Positions 25,780 to 35,177 are shown, numbered from the stretch's first letter. The stretch is DNA of 64,000 bases from Pseudanabaena mucicola str. Chao 1806 (GCF_030323025.1 NZ_CP097329.1:1519001-1583000); one strand, 5' to 3'. Program-made: numbers and translations. The notes: a model not told the origin generated them from the sequence alone.

Positions 25780-27684
25780 ATGTCAGATTCCGTAAGCAAA
25801 ACCCTTACTACCTTCGAGCGCTACCTTATTTTTGTGGAGCGGATAATTCTCAACATTAATAATGGCAAATTGCTATCTAAAGAACATGTCTATCGCATTC
25901 TCAGTGAAAGCTTAGAATCTGGTACAGGGGAAATTTTTGAGCGATCGCTTGCCGAACATAGCAAGCAGTTACAGGCAAATTTTGATGCTCAGACTGATAC
26001 AGTCAAGCAAGCTAAAGCAACTCAAAGTCTGCGTGCTATGAAAATCCTTAAAGATGCTTGGGAGCAGTGGCAAACCAACTATCAAGTTCAGGATACCTGC
26101 GCTCGAGGTTTACAGAAGATCTTGGAAACTGAGGAACAAGATCGTTTTTTGGCTTTAATCCAAGTTCTAGATCCTAATCACACGCCCGTCTTTGAACGTC
26201 AACATCTTCAAATCCTTACGGAATTGTTGAAAAAAACTGCGGAGACATTAGCCGATGATTTGGGAGCTTTCCAGTTGCGTCAATTTGCGATCGGGTTAAC
26301 TCGTGGTTTAGCATCGTTTGACCTATTGGAAGGATTTCTTGTGAGTTGGCTCTATGAGTCACAGCAACAGGTAGGCTTTGAGCGAACAAAAGTATTGGGT
26401 CCTTGGCAAATCTGGGCTCAACAGATTGAGAGTCCCTTACCTAAGGAACTATTTGCAGGACAGGCTCTCAACCAATCAGCAGCAGCGATCGCCCAATCGC
26501 AACGGAGCATTGATATTAGCGCTTGGGTGGAGTTATCTATTCTCTTGCGGTATTTACAGAATGGGCTAGTACGCTGGTTCGATCAGCAACCCTATGATAC
26601 CAAAGCGGGATTACATATGACGGGCATTACCTTTGTTGCATTCGCGATGATTTGGGGTGAACTCAGCAGTGGTTTCCAAAAAGCTCAGAATTTATCAGAA
26701 AGAGATCGCCAATATTTTGCCAAAATCTGCTTCCGTCTGAGCCTCCAAACATTACGAACCTTTGCCCAGCGCGACAACTTCCCCCTCTATGGTGGTGTAT
26801 TTGCGTCATTCTCAGGGGAAAGCTTTCGTGAAACGATTAACTATCTTGATCAACCCCTTAAGGAAGCGGAAAACACTCAAGAGAAAGCCCGAATTCTCAC
26901 AGTGTTAGGTTATTCTCAAGCTAGGATGGGACAGCATCATCAAGCGATCGCCTTGCATCAAGAAGCATTAAGCCTTGCCCGTGAAGTCGGTGATCAACGC
27001 TGCGAAATCGCTAATCTCAATCATTTGAGTCGAATTAGCCTCATTCAAAAAGATTTCCGTAATAGTGAATCTCAAGCACAGAGAGCAGTGATTTTAGCAA
27101 GGCAAAATGGCGATCGACAAGGAGAGGCTAATGCTCTGGCAAATTTGGGCTATAGTGAAGTGATGCTGACTCGGCAACAGGAATATGTGACTCCTGAAGA
27201 GATGGAAACGCCAATCAATCATTTGGAACGCGGACAAAAGCTATCTGAGAAACTGAATGATTTGCAAAATCAAGCTCTTTGTTGGGTAGCTTTGGGAACT
27301 GCCTACGTAGCGCTCGATCAACCGCAACAAGCCCAAATCCATTTAGAGTTGGGTCTAACCATCAGTCAACAAATTGGCGATCGCGATTTACAGGCTCTCA
27401 GTCATGCTTATCTCGGTGAAGCTTTCTATCAACTTAATCAACTGGAGTCTGCTACTTATCACGCTTGTTTAGGAATGTATCTACTAGAACAACGGCTTAG
27501 CAAAGCTTGGCAACATTCCGCAGCTTTGATCGTAGTTTTGCAAGGTAAATTAAGCTCTGAGTCATTTTCTAATATTTTGCAACAAATGCGATCGCAGTTT
27601 ATTGCTCTTATTGGTATCGATGGCTTTGATCATTTACCAAATTTAATTGAACGTTATCGCCAAGGAGATACAAAAACATCTTGA
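25780..27684 (+). CDS. TPR-repeat protein, unknown function
   Basis: 634 residues, all helical, no signal peptide. N-terminal 360 residues carry no motif I know; about 370-590 hold tetratricopeptide repeats (for example ARILTVLGYSQARMGQHHQAIALHQEALSLAREVGD, EANALANLGYSEVML, QALCWVALGTAYVALDQPQQAQIHLELGLTISQQIGD, SHAYLGEAFYQLNQLESA). Such repeats mediate protein-protein contacts. Lone gene between two tRNAs; partner unknown. Confidence 0.85.
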   Translation: MSDSVSKTLTTFERYLIFVERIILNINNGKLLSKEHVYRILSESLESGTGEIFERSLAEHSKQLQANFDAQTDTVKQAKATQSLRAMKILKDAWEQWQTNYQVQDTCARGLQKILETEEQDRFLALIQVLDPNHTPVFERQHLQILTELLKKTAETLADDLGAFQLRQFAIGLTRGLASFDLLEGFLVSWLYESQQQVGFERTKVLGPWQIWAQQIESPLPKELFAGQALNQSAAAIAQSQRSIDISAWVELSILLRYLQNGLVRWFDQQPYDTKAGLHMTGITFVAFAMIWGELSSGFQKAQNLSERDRQYFAKICFRLSLQTLRTFAQRDNFPLYGGVFASFSGESFRETINYLDQPLKEAENTQEKARILTVLGYSQARMGQHHQAIALHQEALSLAREVGDQRCEIANLNHLSRISLIQKDFRNSESQAQRAVILARQNGDRQGEANALANLGYSEVMLTRQQEYVTPEEMETPINHLERGQKLSEKLNDLQNQALCWVALGTAYVALDQPQQAQIHLELGLTISQQIGDRDLQALSHAYLGEAFYQLNQLESATYHACLGMYLLEQRLSKAWQHSAALIVVLQGKLSSESFSNILQQMRSQFIALIGIDGFDHLPNLIERYRQGDTKTS

Positions 27685-27698
27685 AATTTATAAATCTT

Positions 27699-27733
27699 AG
27701 GACTTACGCAAACCGAACGAATTTATAAGTCCT
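27699..27733. repeat. Palindromic repeat family B, minimal 35-bp derivative
   Basis: AGGACTTACGCAAACCGAAC, then GAATTTAT, then AAGTCCT: both ends and the outer tract are kept but the inner hairpin is absent. A deletion derivative or an ancestral short form. Confidence 0.75.
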
Positions 27734-27843
27734 AAATCTAATGAAGTACTGGTATTTCTCTATCAAAATTAGAAAAACAGACCTCTATGTCTCTCATAAT
27801 TGAGCGCAGTAAAATCAAGATTTTAAGAATTGAGATTTTAAAA

Positions 27844-27917
27844 TCGGAATGTTGGGATTTGAACCCAAGACCCCCACTACCCCAAAGTGGTGCGCTACCA
27901 AGCTGCGCTACATCCCG
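27844..27917 (-). tRNA. tRNA-Pro (GGG)
   Basis: Minus strand: acceptor CGGGATG/CATTCCG, D arm GCGC AGCTTGGTA GCGC, anticodon stem CCACT/AGTGG with loop TTGGGGT (anticodon GGG), T arm TTGGG TTCAAAT CCCAA, discriminator A. CCA not encoded. Confidence 0.94.
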
Positions 27918-27998
27918 TTACATTTTTGATGCTTTCCAAGCATAGCATAACTATTAGCAAATTTTGCTTAACCACAAAATAAATTGCTTAAATATACT

Positions 27999-28571
27999 CT
28001 ACTTACCCAAATTACGTTTGAGCCTTTCAAGTTCTTCATCCATTTCCCAACGACGAAAGGTTTCCTCTAGCTTATCATTAGGATCACGGAAGGGTGGGGT
28101 ATAGAGATTATCCCAATTTAATGGAGTTGTGGACGGAGACTTTGCCTTAGCAGTTTTTGCCTCCTCCTCAATTTTTGCCTGTACTTCCTTACGCCTTTCT
28201 TGGATTTGGACTTGTAAGGCTTGGCTATCGATCGCCCGTTTTTTGACTATTTCCATCTGCGCCCAAACTTGATTACCCTGGCGTAGCAATGCTGCTTCAC
28301 GCTCTTTCGCAAGATTTGCCAAATCAGATCGATTAAAGGACTCAGCTTTAACCGTGCGATCATGCCAGACCCGAATTTCTTCCGCTATTTCCAGAATCCG
28401 ATCCTGCAACTGTTTTTCCTCTTGTTTGGAGCTAACGATTAACTTCGTTATTTCTTCATCTTGTTGGCGTAACTTATCTTCGAGAATTTGCAACTCAATT
28501 TGGGGATTATTGCGAATAAACTCCTCTAGACGAGTTTCTAAAAAGCGTGAGATATCATCTATCAACCCCAT
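27999..28571 (-). CDS. TIGR04376 family protein (coiled coil)
   Basis: 190 residues, almost entirely helical and charged: MGLIDDISRFLETRLEEFIR, a long coiled coil (about 25-135), then a conserved C-terminal part LNWDNLYTPPFRDPNDKLEETFRRWEMDEELERLKRNLG. The amphipathic start and the (F/W)-rich tail match the cyanobacteria-specific family TIGR04376, function unknown. It precedes tRNA-Pro on the same strand. Confidence 0.82.
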   Translation of the reverse strand: MGLIDDISRFLETRLEEFIRNNPQIELQILEDKLRQQDEEITKLIVSSKQEEKQLQDRILEIAEEIRVWHDRTVKAESFNRSDLANLAKEREAALLRQGNQVWAQMEIVKKRAIDSQALQVQIQERRKEVQAKIEEEAKTAKAKSPSTTPLNWDNLYTPPFRDPNDKLEETFRRWEMDEELERLKRNLGK

Positions 28572-28642
28572 ATGATTTTCCTTAAATAGTTGAAGTTTAG
28601 TGATTTACTTAGACTTACAGCCTATTGAGGCTTTGAGTACTA

Positions 28643-28693
28643 CAGAAATATTTTTAAAAGTGGAGCAATGCGCCACTTTTAAAAGTATTTCTG
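28643..28693. repeat. Long inverted repeat between two genes
   Basis: CAGAAATATTTTTAAAAGTGG and its near-complement around loop AGCAATGCG. A second inverted pair (GGTTTTAAGTA/TACTTAAACC) follows at 28694-28726. Could terminate the gene ending at 28757, or be a solitary mobile-element-like repeat. Confidence 0.5.
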
Positions 28694-28756
28694 GGTTTTA
28701 AGTAAGCGCAAAGCGTTGTACTTAAACCATAAGTTGTTATAAATTGTCATATCTTG

Positions 28757-29863
28757 TTAGAACTTTTGTCCAACAAATATAGTTTTCGTTTCCTTACCAC
28801 GTTTTGCCACCACCTCTTGCTGGCTAACGCGAGCTAAAGTCCAGCCTGTATTACCGATCACTTTACCTAGTCCGACTGACTGCACAGATCCATTCATATC
28901 AAACATTGCTGTGGAGCGATCGCCTAAATCCAGCACACCGATTAATGTATATGATGGCATAGGCGCAGCAGCTTGTGTGAATGTAGAGTTGGGCTTGGCA
29001 ATTGCAGACGGATTAGATGCATCAATGGAATTGTTTGCCGTAAGAGGGGGCAGCGCTAATGGGGATGGTACATTGCTAGTATTACTACTAGCGAGGTTAG
29101 GTGGTTGATATACGGGCACATACATGGGCTGATTTCCGTTGGCAAAGGGATTCGGCGCAACGGATAGGGGCATATTGCCAACTAAAGGAGATGCCATCAG
29201 TGGCAGATTGCTACCAATATTACCGTTAGAATTAGCAGCGATCGCTCGATTTTTATCTGTAATATCAGATAGCATTCGCTTAATTTCATCGGCAAATGGC
29301 TTATTATCAGGTGAAATCTTAGAATTGGTGGGGATAACAGTTACTGATTGCCGTCCTAGCCAAATACCGTGATTAATTGTCCACATCACTGCTGCTAAGA
29401 GAGCAGAGCTACAAGCGGCAACTAATAAAATGCGATCTAATAAATTATTCTTTTGAACTACAGATTCAGGTGGTGTTGGGGGAATATTAGAAGGTGGTTC
29501 TAGATCCCGCATGATGTAGGGTTGAATCCACAGAACATCTTGTTTGGAAATCGGTGGTAAAGAAATATCAGCCAAATCGAGCTTGGTAATATTAACAGTA
29601 TCTTTAGATGTGGCAACATCACGATTTTCTGGCTCAATTTTGGATAAGGCAACTATATCTGAACTAGATGCTTTCTTAGAGGCATATGGATCAAACTGTT
29701 TCTGTGTTTTTTGGGCTTTTGGCGATCGCTGCTTGGCATAATCAACGTGCAGAGTACTTTCAACCTCTCCAAATAGATCATCCATTAAGTTATCTACGCT
29801 GTCTGTATAGGCATCAAAGTCCTGTGTTACATAAAATTGATTTTTATCAGTATCTTGCATCAT
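28757..29863 (-). CDS. Single-pass membrane protein with GspC/PilP-like C-terminal domain
   Basis: 368 residues: disordered acidic N-terminus (about 1-130), one membrane helix (LLDRILLVAACSSALLAAVMWTI), a Pro/Asn/Ser-rich linker, then a small C-terminal beta domain PSYTLIGVLDLGDRSTAMFDMNGSVQSVGLGKVIGNTGWTLARVSQQEVVAKRGKETKTIFVGQKF. That last block has the pattern of type II secretion protein C / PilP homology-region domains, which connect inner- and outer-membrane parts of secretion or pilus machines. No pilus genes adjoin, so the assignment rests on the domain alone. Confidence 0.68.
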   Translation of the reverse strand: MMQDTDKNQFYVTQDFDAYTDSVDNLMDDLFGEVESTLHVDYAKQRSPKAQKTQKQFDPYASKKASSSDIVALSKIEPENRDVATSKDTVNITKLDLADISLPPISKQDVLWIQPYIMRDLEPPSNIPPTPPESVVQKNNLLDRILLVAACSSALLAAVMWTINHGIWLGRQSVTVIPTNSKISPDNKPFADEIKRMLSDITDKNRAIAANSNGNIGSNLPLMASPLVGNMPLSVAPNPFANGNQPMYVPVYQPPNLASSNTSNVPSPLALPPLTANNSIDASNPSAIAKPNSTFTQAAAPMPSYTLIGVLDLGDRSTAMFDMNGSVQSVGLGKVIGNTGWTLARVSQQEVVAKRGKETKTIFVGQKF

Positions 29864-30123
29864 ATGCCGACCTTACTCACTCCATGATTCACACGCACCC
29901 ACCACAAAAACTGCCAAACTTAAAAAAGTGCTGTTTGAATGGCTATTTTAGCCAAATCAGAATACTCGAAAGTTGTCTTTTACAAAACAAGAAAAAATAA
30001 TACTGGTAAGTCATAGCATAGATTGGCAATGAAATCCACAGCTTTAGGCTAGATTTCGCAAATATTTTTACTTTGTTTACAGATATTGCGTGAGAGCATC
30101 ACTAGGTTAACCTATCTTGTATA

Positions 30124-30204
30124 GGTAGTCATACAATGTAATTGTGTTGCGGGCGCTTCGCGCCCGCAACACAATTACTAAAAAAATTACTTTGCAGCAT
30201 TACC
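30124..30204. mobile_element. MITE family E, copy 3
   Basis: 81 bp, GGTAGTCATACAATGTAATT...CTTTGCAGCATTACC, central hairpin GTTGCGGGCGC TTC GCGCCCGCAAC. Perfect 8-bp target duplication CTTGTATA (30116-30123 and 30205-30212). The 29864-30123 stretch before it shows no gene. Confidence 0.94.
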
Positions 30205-30223
30205 CTTGTATAAAGTTAACTAA

Positions 30224-30258
30224 CCAAGAGAGGCAGTACTGATTACTGCCTCTCTTGG
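30224..30258 (-). terminator. Terminator of the DUF1517 gene
   Basis: CCAAGAGAGGCAGTA/TACTGCCTCTCTTGG, a 15-bp perfect stem with a 5-base loop, 22 bp beyond the stop codon of the minus-strand gene. No long T run, so efficiency is uncertain. Confidence 0.6.
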
Positions 30259-30279
30259 TGTAATTTAAGCATCCCATGC

Positions 30280-31260
30280 TTAAATTCTGACTAGTTCGGG
30301 GTAGATGGTCAGAACTTCATCATTGGTGAGAGTGTATTCCTCAGATTGAGGCTCCCAAAGAATTTCCACAGCTAAGAGATTATCTTCAGGGACAGAACCG
30401 ATTGCTGAGAGTGCAGATGTCAAATCATCAGAGGATCGTAAGGTTGGTAACTTGCTGAGGGAATCACCAGCGACCGCTAACAGAATGGTGACGACAATAT
30501 ATTCACTAGGAGCTTCGAGGCTCAAAGTACCTTCACTAGGCAAAGCTGCCGCAGTTTTGCCTTGAAGTACCCGACCGCCAACATTACTTAAAACCTCTGT
30601 ATTGAGCTTGCTACGCTCAGACATAACTAAGCTATTAAATTTCTGCTCAGCAAGGGCAAACTTAGTATTTTCACTAGCACTGCTGACATATACCCAATAT
30701 TCGGGATGACGCATCAAGGAAACGGCTGTTTCGCGAGTGACGACGGCTAAACCTTCAACGGATGAAGTATCAGACTCTAGTGCCAGACGGGTTAATTCTT
30801 GTTGTAGCGATCGCGCCGAGGCAAGTAAACCTACTTGGATTTTAGCAACGCTCACTTTGCTGTCCATACCTGTAAGACCTTCGCCATCTCCACGACCACG
30901 GAATGCTTGAATGATTGCACCTGCAACAATTACCAGTAATAAAATGGTAAATAAGCCGCCACCGAATCCGCCGCCAAAGAACATAGGGAAAAAGAAAAAT
31001 CCGCCGCCACTATTGTTATAGTAAGGAGTGCTATTGCCACTATAGCTAGGGTTCGATGGAGCAGATCTGCTGGGTGCAGATCTGCTGGGTGCAGATTTAA
31101 AAGAGCTACCGCCAATTCGACCGCCTGAGCGTCTAGCAAAAGCCTCGTGAGCATTACCAAAGATTGTCATGGCAACTAGGGATATAGCGACTAGCGAACG
31201 TGTCCAGACCTTGGCGTTATTTTTAATCTTTTTCATAAATTCTGGGCTGAAAATTTTCAT
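30280..31260 (-). CDS. DUF1517 domain-containing membrane protein
   Basis: 326 residues. N-terminal hydrophobic signal/anchor (RSLVAISLVAMTIFGNAHEAFA), a Ser/Gly/Pro-rich stretch with RSAPSRSAPSRSAPS repeats, a Phe/Gly-rich segment FFFFPMFFGGGFGGGLFTILLLVIVAGAIIQAF (membrane), then a soluble alpha/beta domain (VAKIQVGLLASARSLQQELTRLAL...). This order is DUF1517, found in cyanobacteria and chloroplasts; function not established. The RSAPS repeat comes from near-exact 15-bp DNA repeats around 31060-31095. Confidence 0.87.
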   Translation of the reverse strand: MKIFSPEFMKKIKNNAKVWTRSLVAISLVAMTIFGNAHEAFARRSGGRIGGSSFKSAPSRSAPSRSAPSNPSYSGNSTPYYNNSGGGFFFFPMFFGGGFGGGLFTILLLVIVAGAIIQAFRGRGDGEGLTGMDSKVSVAKIQVGLLASARSLQQELTRLALESDTSSVEGLAVVTRETAVSLMRHPEYWVYVSSASENTKFALAEQKFNSLVMSERSKLNTEVLSNVGGRVLQGKTAAALPSEGTLSLEAPSEYIVVTILLAVAGDSLSKLPTLRSSDDLTSALSAIGSVPEDNLLAVEILWEPQSEEYTLTNDEVLTIYPELVRI

Positions 31261-31352
31261 AGGTAAAAGAAATGTAACTGAAAGTTTTGCTGTAGATGTT
31301 CTAACCCTATTTTAACTCTAGTCAAGATTGCTAGGTTTTGAAGTGAGAGAAA

Positions 31353-32312
31353 TTAAAAAACTGCCAACCAATCCATCACTCGATCGCCGAGCGAAACTCC
31401 GTCGAGGCGATCAATTTCGCGGACACCTGTGGGGCTAGTCACATTCACTTCGGTCAGATAGCCACCGATTACGTCAATACCCACAAACATTAATCCATCA
31501 CGTTTGAGAGTAGGGGCAAGTTGTTTACATATTTCCCTTTCGCGAGGCGTAATATCTACTTGCACAGCACTACCGCCTGCTGCCATGTTGCCACGAAACT
31601 CTCCTGATTTGGGGACTCGATTTACTGCGCCAATGGGGTTGCCATCAAGGAGAATGATCCGCTTATCACCCAATTGAGCATCAGGCAAATATTCCTGCAC
31701 CATCACAGGTGTTTTGCCAATATTGGTACTGATTTCGATTAGCGAGTTAATATTGCGATCGCCTACTTCGAGAAATAAAATTCCTTCACCCCCTTTACCT
31801 CCCAAGGGCTTCATCACAGCTTTACCTTCTGCTTTCACAAAGTCGATGATTGTACCTTTATCGGCAGTGACAATCGTTTTTGGGATTGCGTCTGTAAACT
31901 GCAACGCATACATTTTCTCATTGGCTGCACGAATGCCCTGTGGTGAGTTAAGAACTTTGGTTTTATTGGTATCTACATAATCGAGAATATAGGTTGCATA
32001 GAGATATTCCGTTGTTACAGGTGGATCAGGACGCATCCACACAAATTGCATATTCTCTAAGGGCTGAAATGATCCTTCAGCAACTTCATACCAAGGATGT
32101 GGAACTTGCCATTTGCCATCTACAAGAGGAATAGGATGAATCTTGGTTGCTTGAAGAAAAGCCCATGCCTTACTATCTCTAACACTGAGCGTATTCATAT
32201 CTGTGATAAATACTTCATAGCCCTTGCGACAAGCCGCTTCCATGAGGGCAACACTGGTATCGTGAGCGGCATCGAGTCTAGCGATCGGATCGATAATAAA
32301 TGCAAGTTTCAT
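31353..32312 (-). CDS. gshB: Glutathione synthetase
   Basis: 319 residues, ATP-grasp ligase that adds glycine to gamma-glutamylcysteine. Motifs: MKLAFIIDPIARLDAAHDTSVALM at the start, FVWMRPDPPVTTEYLYATY, AVMKPLGGKGGEGILFL (nucleotide-binding loop), VMVQEYLPDAQLGDKRIIL and the metal-binding C-terminal VTSPTGVREIDRL. Full length. Divergent from coaBC, about 115 bp apart. Confidence 0.96.
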   Translation of the reverse strand: MKLAFIIDPIARLDAAHDTSVALMEAACRKGYEVFITDMNTLSVRDSKAWAFLQATKIHPIPLVDGKWQVPHPWYEVAEGSFQPLENMQFVWMRPDPPVTTEYLYATYILDYVDTNKTKVLNSPQGIRAANEKMYALQFTDAIPKTIVTADKGTIIDFVKAEGKAVMKPLGGKGGEGILFLEVGDRNINSLIEISTNIGKTPVMVQEYLPDAQLGDKRIILLDGNPIGAVNRVPKSGEFRGNMAAGGSAVQVDITPREREICKQLAPTLKRDGLMFVGIDVIGGYLTEVNVTSPTGVREIDRLDGVSLGDRVMDWLAVF

Positions 32313-32428
32313 TTTTAAGTAATTTTTAGTGATTAACCGTCAGCAGAGTTAATGTAGCCTTTAGATGCACCAACTCTACCAAAAACCGAATTAACTAAAA
32401 AATAGATTTTCCCTAGGAGATGAAATTT

Positions 32429-33646
32429 ATGCCTGTAAATCATGTACTCATTGGCATATCTGGAGGTATTGCTGCTTATAAAGTTTGTGAAGTGGTATCT
32501 AGCTTGGCGAAATGGGGGATAGAAGTGCGGGTGATCCTCTCGCGATCGGCTGCTGAATTTGTTACGCCCCTTACTTTTGCCACGTTATCACGTCAACTAG
32601 CTTATACTGATGCTGATTTTTGGCAACCAACTAATGGAAGACCCCTGCATATTGAACTCGCAGAATGGGCTGATGTATTTTTGCTTGCGCCTGTGACCGC
32701 AAATACTTTAGCGAAGCTTGCCTATGGTATGGCAGATAATTTACTGACAAATACAGTTCTTGCTTCCAGTTGCCCAATTCTCTTTGCTCCAGCAATGAAT
32801 ACGACCATGTGGCTACAACCCACTGTGCAGGAAAATTGGCAGAAATTATTAAAAGATTCTCGCTATGCAGCGATCGCACCAACGGATGGTATTCTCGCCT
32901 GTGACGCTGTAGGTACTGGGCGCATGGCGGAACCAAAAATAATTTTGGAATATATCGAATCTTTTCTGTTTACTCATGGTAAACAGGATTTAAAAGGGAA
33001 AAAGATTTTAGTTAATGCAGGTGGAACTCGCGAATTTATTGACTCTGTGCGCTTTATCGGTAATCCATCAACTGGTAAGCAGGGAATAGCGATCGCTAAA
33101 GCTGCCATCCATCGCGGTGCAACAGTTACCCTCATCACCACATCTAATTCCCCTCTTCCAGTTGGAGAAGTAACGCCATCGGTGCGATTAGTTAGTACTT
33201 CAGCGGAAATGCACCAAGCGATGATCGATGAATTTCCCTTTGCGGATATGACGATCGCTGCTGCTGCAATTGGTGATGTGCGCTCTAAAATAACCAGTGA
33301 TTACAAGTTACCAAAATCAGAATTACCCTTAAATCTTGAACTAGAATATGTTCCTGATATCGTGGCTGATCTAGCTAGTCGTAAACGTCCTGACCAAATC
33401 TTAGTGGGTTTTGCGGCACAAACTGGCACAGATCAAGAAGTTGTGACTGCGGCAAAAGATAAATTAATTCGGAAAGGATTAGATGCGATCGCGGCTAACG
33501 CGGTGAATAGTTCCCAAACTGGTTTTGGTACAGATACTAATCAAGCCACCTTAATTCATCAAAATGGTAATGTTCTCTCCACACCACTTTGCTCTAAATT
33601 AGAACTTGCCCATCGATTGTTAGATTTTCTGATACAAGCTATTTAG
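32429..33646 (+). CDS. coaBC: Bifunctional phosphopantothenoylcysteine decarboxylase/synthase
   Basis: 405 residues, coenzyme A synthesis. The CoaC flavoprotein half shows VLIGISGGIAAYKVCEVVS, the catalytic His in RPLHIELAEWADVFLLAPVTANTLAK, PAMNTTMW and the Cys of LACDAVGTGRMAEP; the CoaB half shows NAGGTREFIDSVRFIGNPSTGKQG and AAAIGDVRSK. I use the ATG at 32429 because AGGAG lies 9 bases upstream; an ATG at 32420 is only one base from it. The stop codon is TAG because a family E element inserted exactly there; the pre-insertion sequence would give TAA. Confidence 0.95.
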   Translation: MPVNHVLIGISGGIAAYKVCEVVSSLAKWGIEVRVILSRSAAEFVTPLTFATLSRQLAYTDADFWQPTNGRPLHIELAEWADVFLLAPVTANTLAKLAYGMADNLLTNTVLASSCPILFAPAMNTTMWLQPTVQENWQKLLKDSRYAAIAPTDGILACDAVGTGRMAEPKIILEYIESFLFTHGKQDLKGKKILVNAGGTREFIDSVRFIGNPSTGKQGIAIAKAAIHRGATVTLITTSNSPLPVGEVTPSVRLVSTSAEMHQAMIDEFPFADMTIAAAAIGDVRSKITSDYKLPKSELPLNLELEYVPDIVADLASRKRPDQILVGFAAQTGTDQEVVTAAKDKLIRKGLDAIAANAVNSSQTGFGTDTNQATLIHQNGNVLSTPLCSKLELAHRLLDFLIQAI

Positions 33647-33726
33647 GTATTCATACAATGTAATTGTGTTGTGGGCGCTTCGCGCCCACAACACAATTAC
33701 TAAAAAAATTACTTTGCAGCACTACC
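33646..33726. mobile_element. MITE family E, copy 4, completing the coaBC stop codon
   Basis: 81 bp, GGTATTCATACAATGTAATT...CTTTGCAGCACTACC. Perfect 8-bp duplication GCTATTTA (33638-33645 and 33727-33734). The first G of the element is the third base of the coaBC stop codon TAG; excision would leave GCTATTTAAAGC, that is Ala-Ile-TAA. Confidence 0.95.
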
Positions 33727-33768
33727 GCTATTTAAAGCGGCTATAAAAGAAGTAAAACTCCTTTCATC

Positions 33769-34956
33769 TTAGGCGATGCTGCTCCGCTTGCGAGATTCTT
33801 TGTAGGAGGTGGTGATATTGCGTAAACCTGACTTCACCATGTGCTGTTCTAAAATTGCAAAAAAACGACGGCGATCGCTACTCGTAACTACGGCTTGATT
33901 ATGTGCCTCCGCCAGTGCCACAGGATAGCCATAACCTTTCTGGACTTGGGCGAGAATGATTCGCAAAGCTTGTGATCGCATTTCTGCATCAAGGGCAGTC
34001 CAAACGGGCATCTCGATTCTGGCAATTTCTGAACCTACATGGAGATAACAAAAATAAATCTGATGTTCGCCATATTCCTCCAAAATTCTCGCCTGACTTT
34101 GCCAGAGAGGACTACATTCGCCAACTTTTAATAAACGACTCCATAATGTGCCATCGCGCAAGGGTTGAATTTGGCTACAGGGTGCAGCATCTAGCGGTTT
34201 TGCAGAACAGTGGGTATGACAATCGGGTTGCTCAAAAGGACAGATTTGCAAGCGCAAAAAATTAGTTACCTCCGCCGCGCGGGGGGCGCTGATATAGCCT
34301 GCGAGAGGAATCCGTTGTGCTTTTAAGTTATCCCATGCCGACAGAATATCTGGTAAAAGCTGAGATCGCGCATCGGCAGGAATCTCATCCAGTTCCCAAT
34401 GGACTAAGGCTCCATCGCTAAAAGCGAGTATTGGTGACTGAGGGTAAGTCGCTATTGTAGCGATCGCTAAATTCGCGAGGGTGACATTCTCAGCAACAGT
34501 GCGCTTGAGGGTCATCCATTGTTCTGTCTGAATTCCCCATTGACGCGCTTTATAGAGATCTTCCGTTTTATAAAAGACTTCAGGAACATTATCGAGTAAT
34601 GGATAAATGCCAGAATTATAGTAAATGGCAACTCGACCGATATTAATCAAATAGCAATAGGCGATTTCATGGCGGCTAGGGGCAATCTGTGAGCCATCGG
34701 TAGCAAGAACAATATGTGGTGTGGTTATAGGTGCTATTGCCTGGATTTGCCTTAGTGGTTCTGCTGGTTCCGCGCAATTAAACATGAAGCGATCGCGCCA
34801 TAGCTCACTATGCTGACAAAGATGAGATTGATTGGCAATGGCTTCAGTAAATAAAGTTTCTGCGTGATCGAGCTTAGCAGTCAATTGCTGAGCTTCTTTC
34901 TGCAATTGTTCAGACATCCCTTGCATCTGTCCCATCAATTTCTGTAAATCAAGCAT
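33769..34956 (-). CDS. NurA domain-containing protein
   Basis: 395 residues. The NurA-type nuclease core is seen in VLATDGSQIAPSRHE (metal-binding Asp), LAFSDGALVHWELDE and later ARIEMPVWTA. N-terminal 40 residues form a short coiled coil (LMGQMQGMSEQLQKEAQQL). NurA nucleases act in DNA end processing with HerA in archaea; cyanobacteria have this domain without an obvious HerA partner nearby. It contains a Cys/His-rich patch (CPFEQPDCHTHCS) that could bind metal. Divergent from the non-coding RNA region. Confidence 0.82.
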   Translation of the reverse strand: MLDLQKLMGQMQGMSEQLQKEAQQLTAKLDHAETLFTEAIANQSHLCQHSELWRDRFMFNCAEPAEPLRQIQAIAPITTPHIVLATDGSQIAPSRHEIAYCYLINIGRVAIYYNSGIYPLLDNVPEVFYKTEDLYKARQWGIQTEQWMTLKRTVAENVTLANLAIATIATYPQSPILAFSDGALVHWELDEIPADARSQLLPDILSAWDNLKAQRIPLAGYISAPRAAEVTNFLRLQICPFEQPDCHTHCSAKPLDAAPCSQIQPLRDGTLWSRLLKVGECSPLWQSQARILEEYGEHQIYFCYLHVGSEIARIEMPVWTALDAEMRSQALRIILAQVQKGYGYPVALAEAHNQAVVTSSDRRRFFAILEQHMVKSGLRNITTSYKESRKRSSIA

Positions 34957-35066
34957 AGTTATCTCTAAAGTTCAAGAGAACAGGAAATGCAATCATCTCA
35001 CTTTGAGCATAATTTACATCAATGTACTACTTAATGAATAGGTTGTAACATTTTTGGCGATCGCTA

Positions 35067-35101
35067 TTGCATTCTTGTAGTACGTGTAGTATAAATGTAG
35101 T
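35067..35101 (+). promoter_or_regulatory. Sigma70-type promoter candidate for the tRNA-like RNA array
   Basis: TTGCAT at 35067-35072, 17 bp, then TATAAA at 35090-35095, predicted start near 35102. The spacer and -10 region hold three close direct repeats of (T)GTAGT (35076, 35086, 35097), which could be a regulator site. No coding frame follows for almost 1 kb, so a transcript from here would be non-coding until the Ro60 gene. Confidence 0.55.
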
Positions 35102-35177
35102 GCAACATGGTTCAAGCGCGTAGAACGCCTAGTCTAATTGCGATTACAAGTACTGCTCCAGTATTTGTATATCAATT

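Noticed and set aside
30124-30204. Family E hairpins as ordinary terminators
   Set aside because: They are identical in length, occur in both orientations, lack a T run after the stem, and have target duplications, so they are insertions even where they lie after a gene.
32631-32936. Minus-strand frame inside coaBC
   Set aside because: Complete overlap with a strongly conserved enzyme on the other strand; shadow frame.
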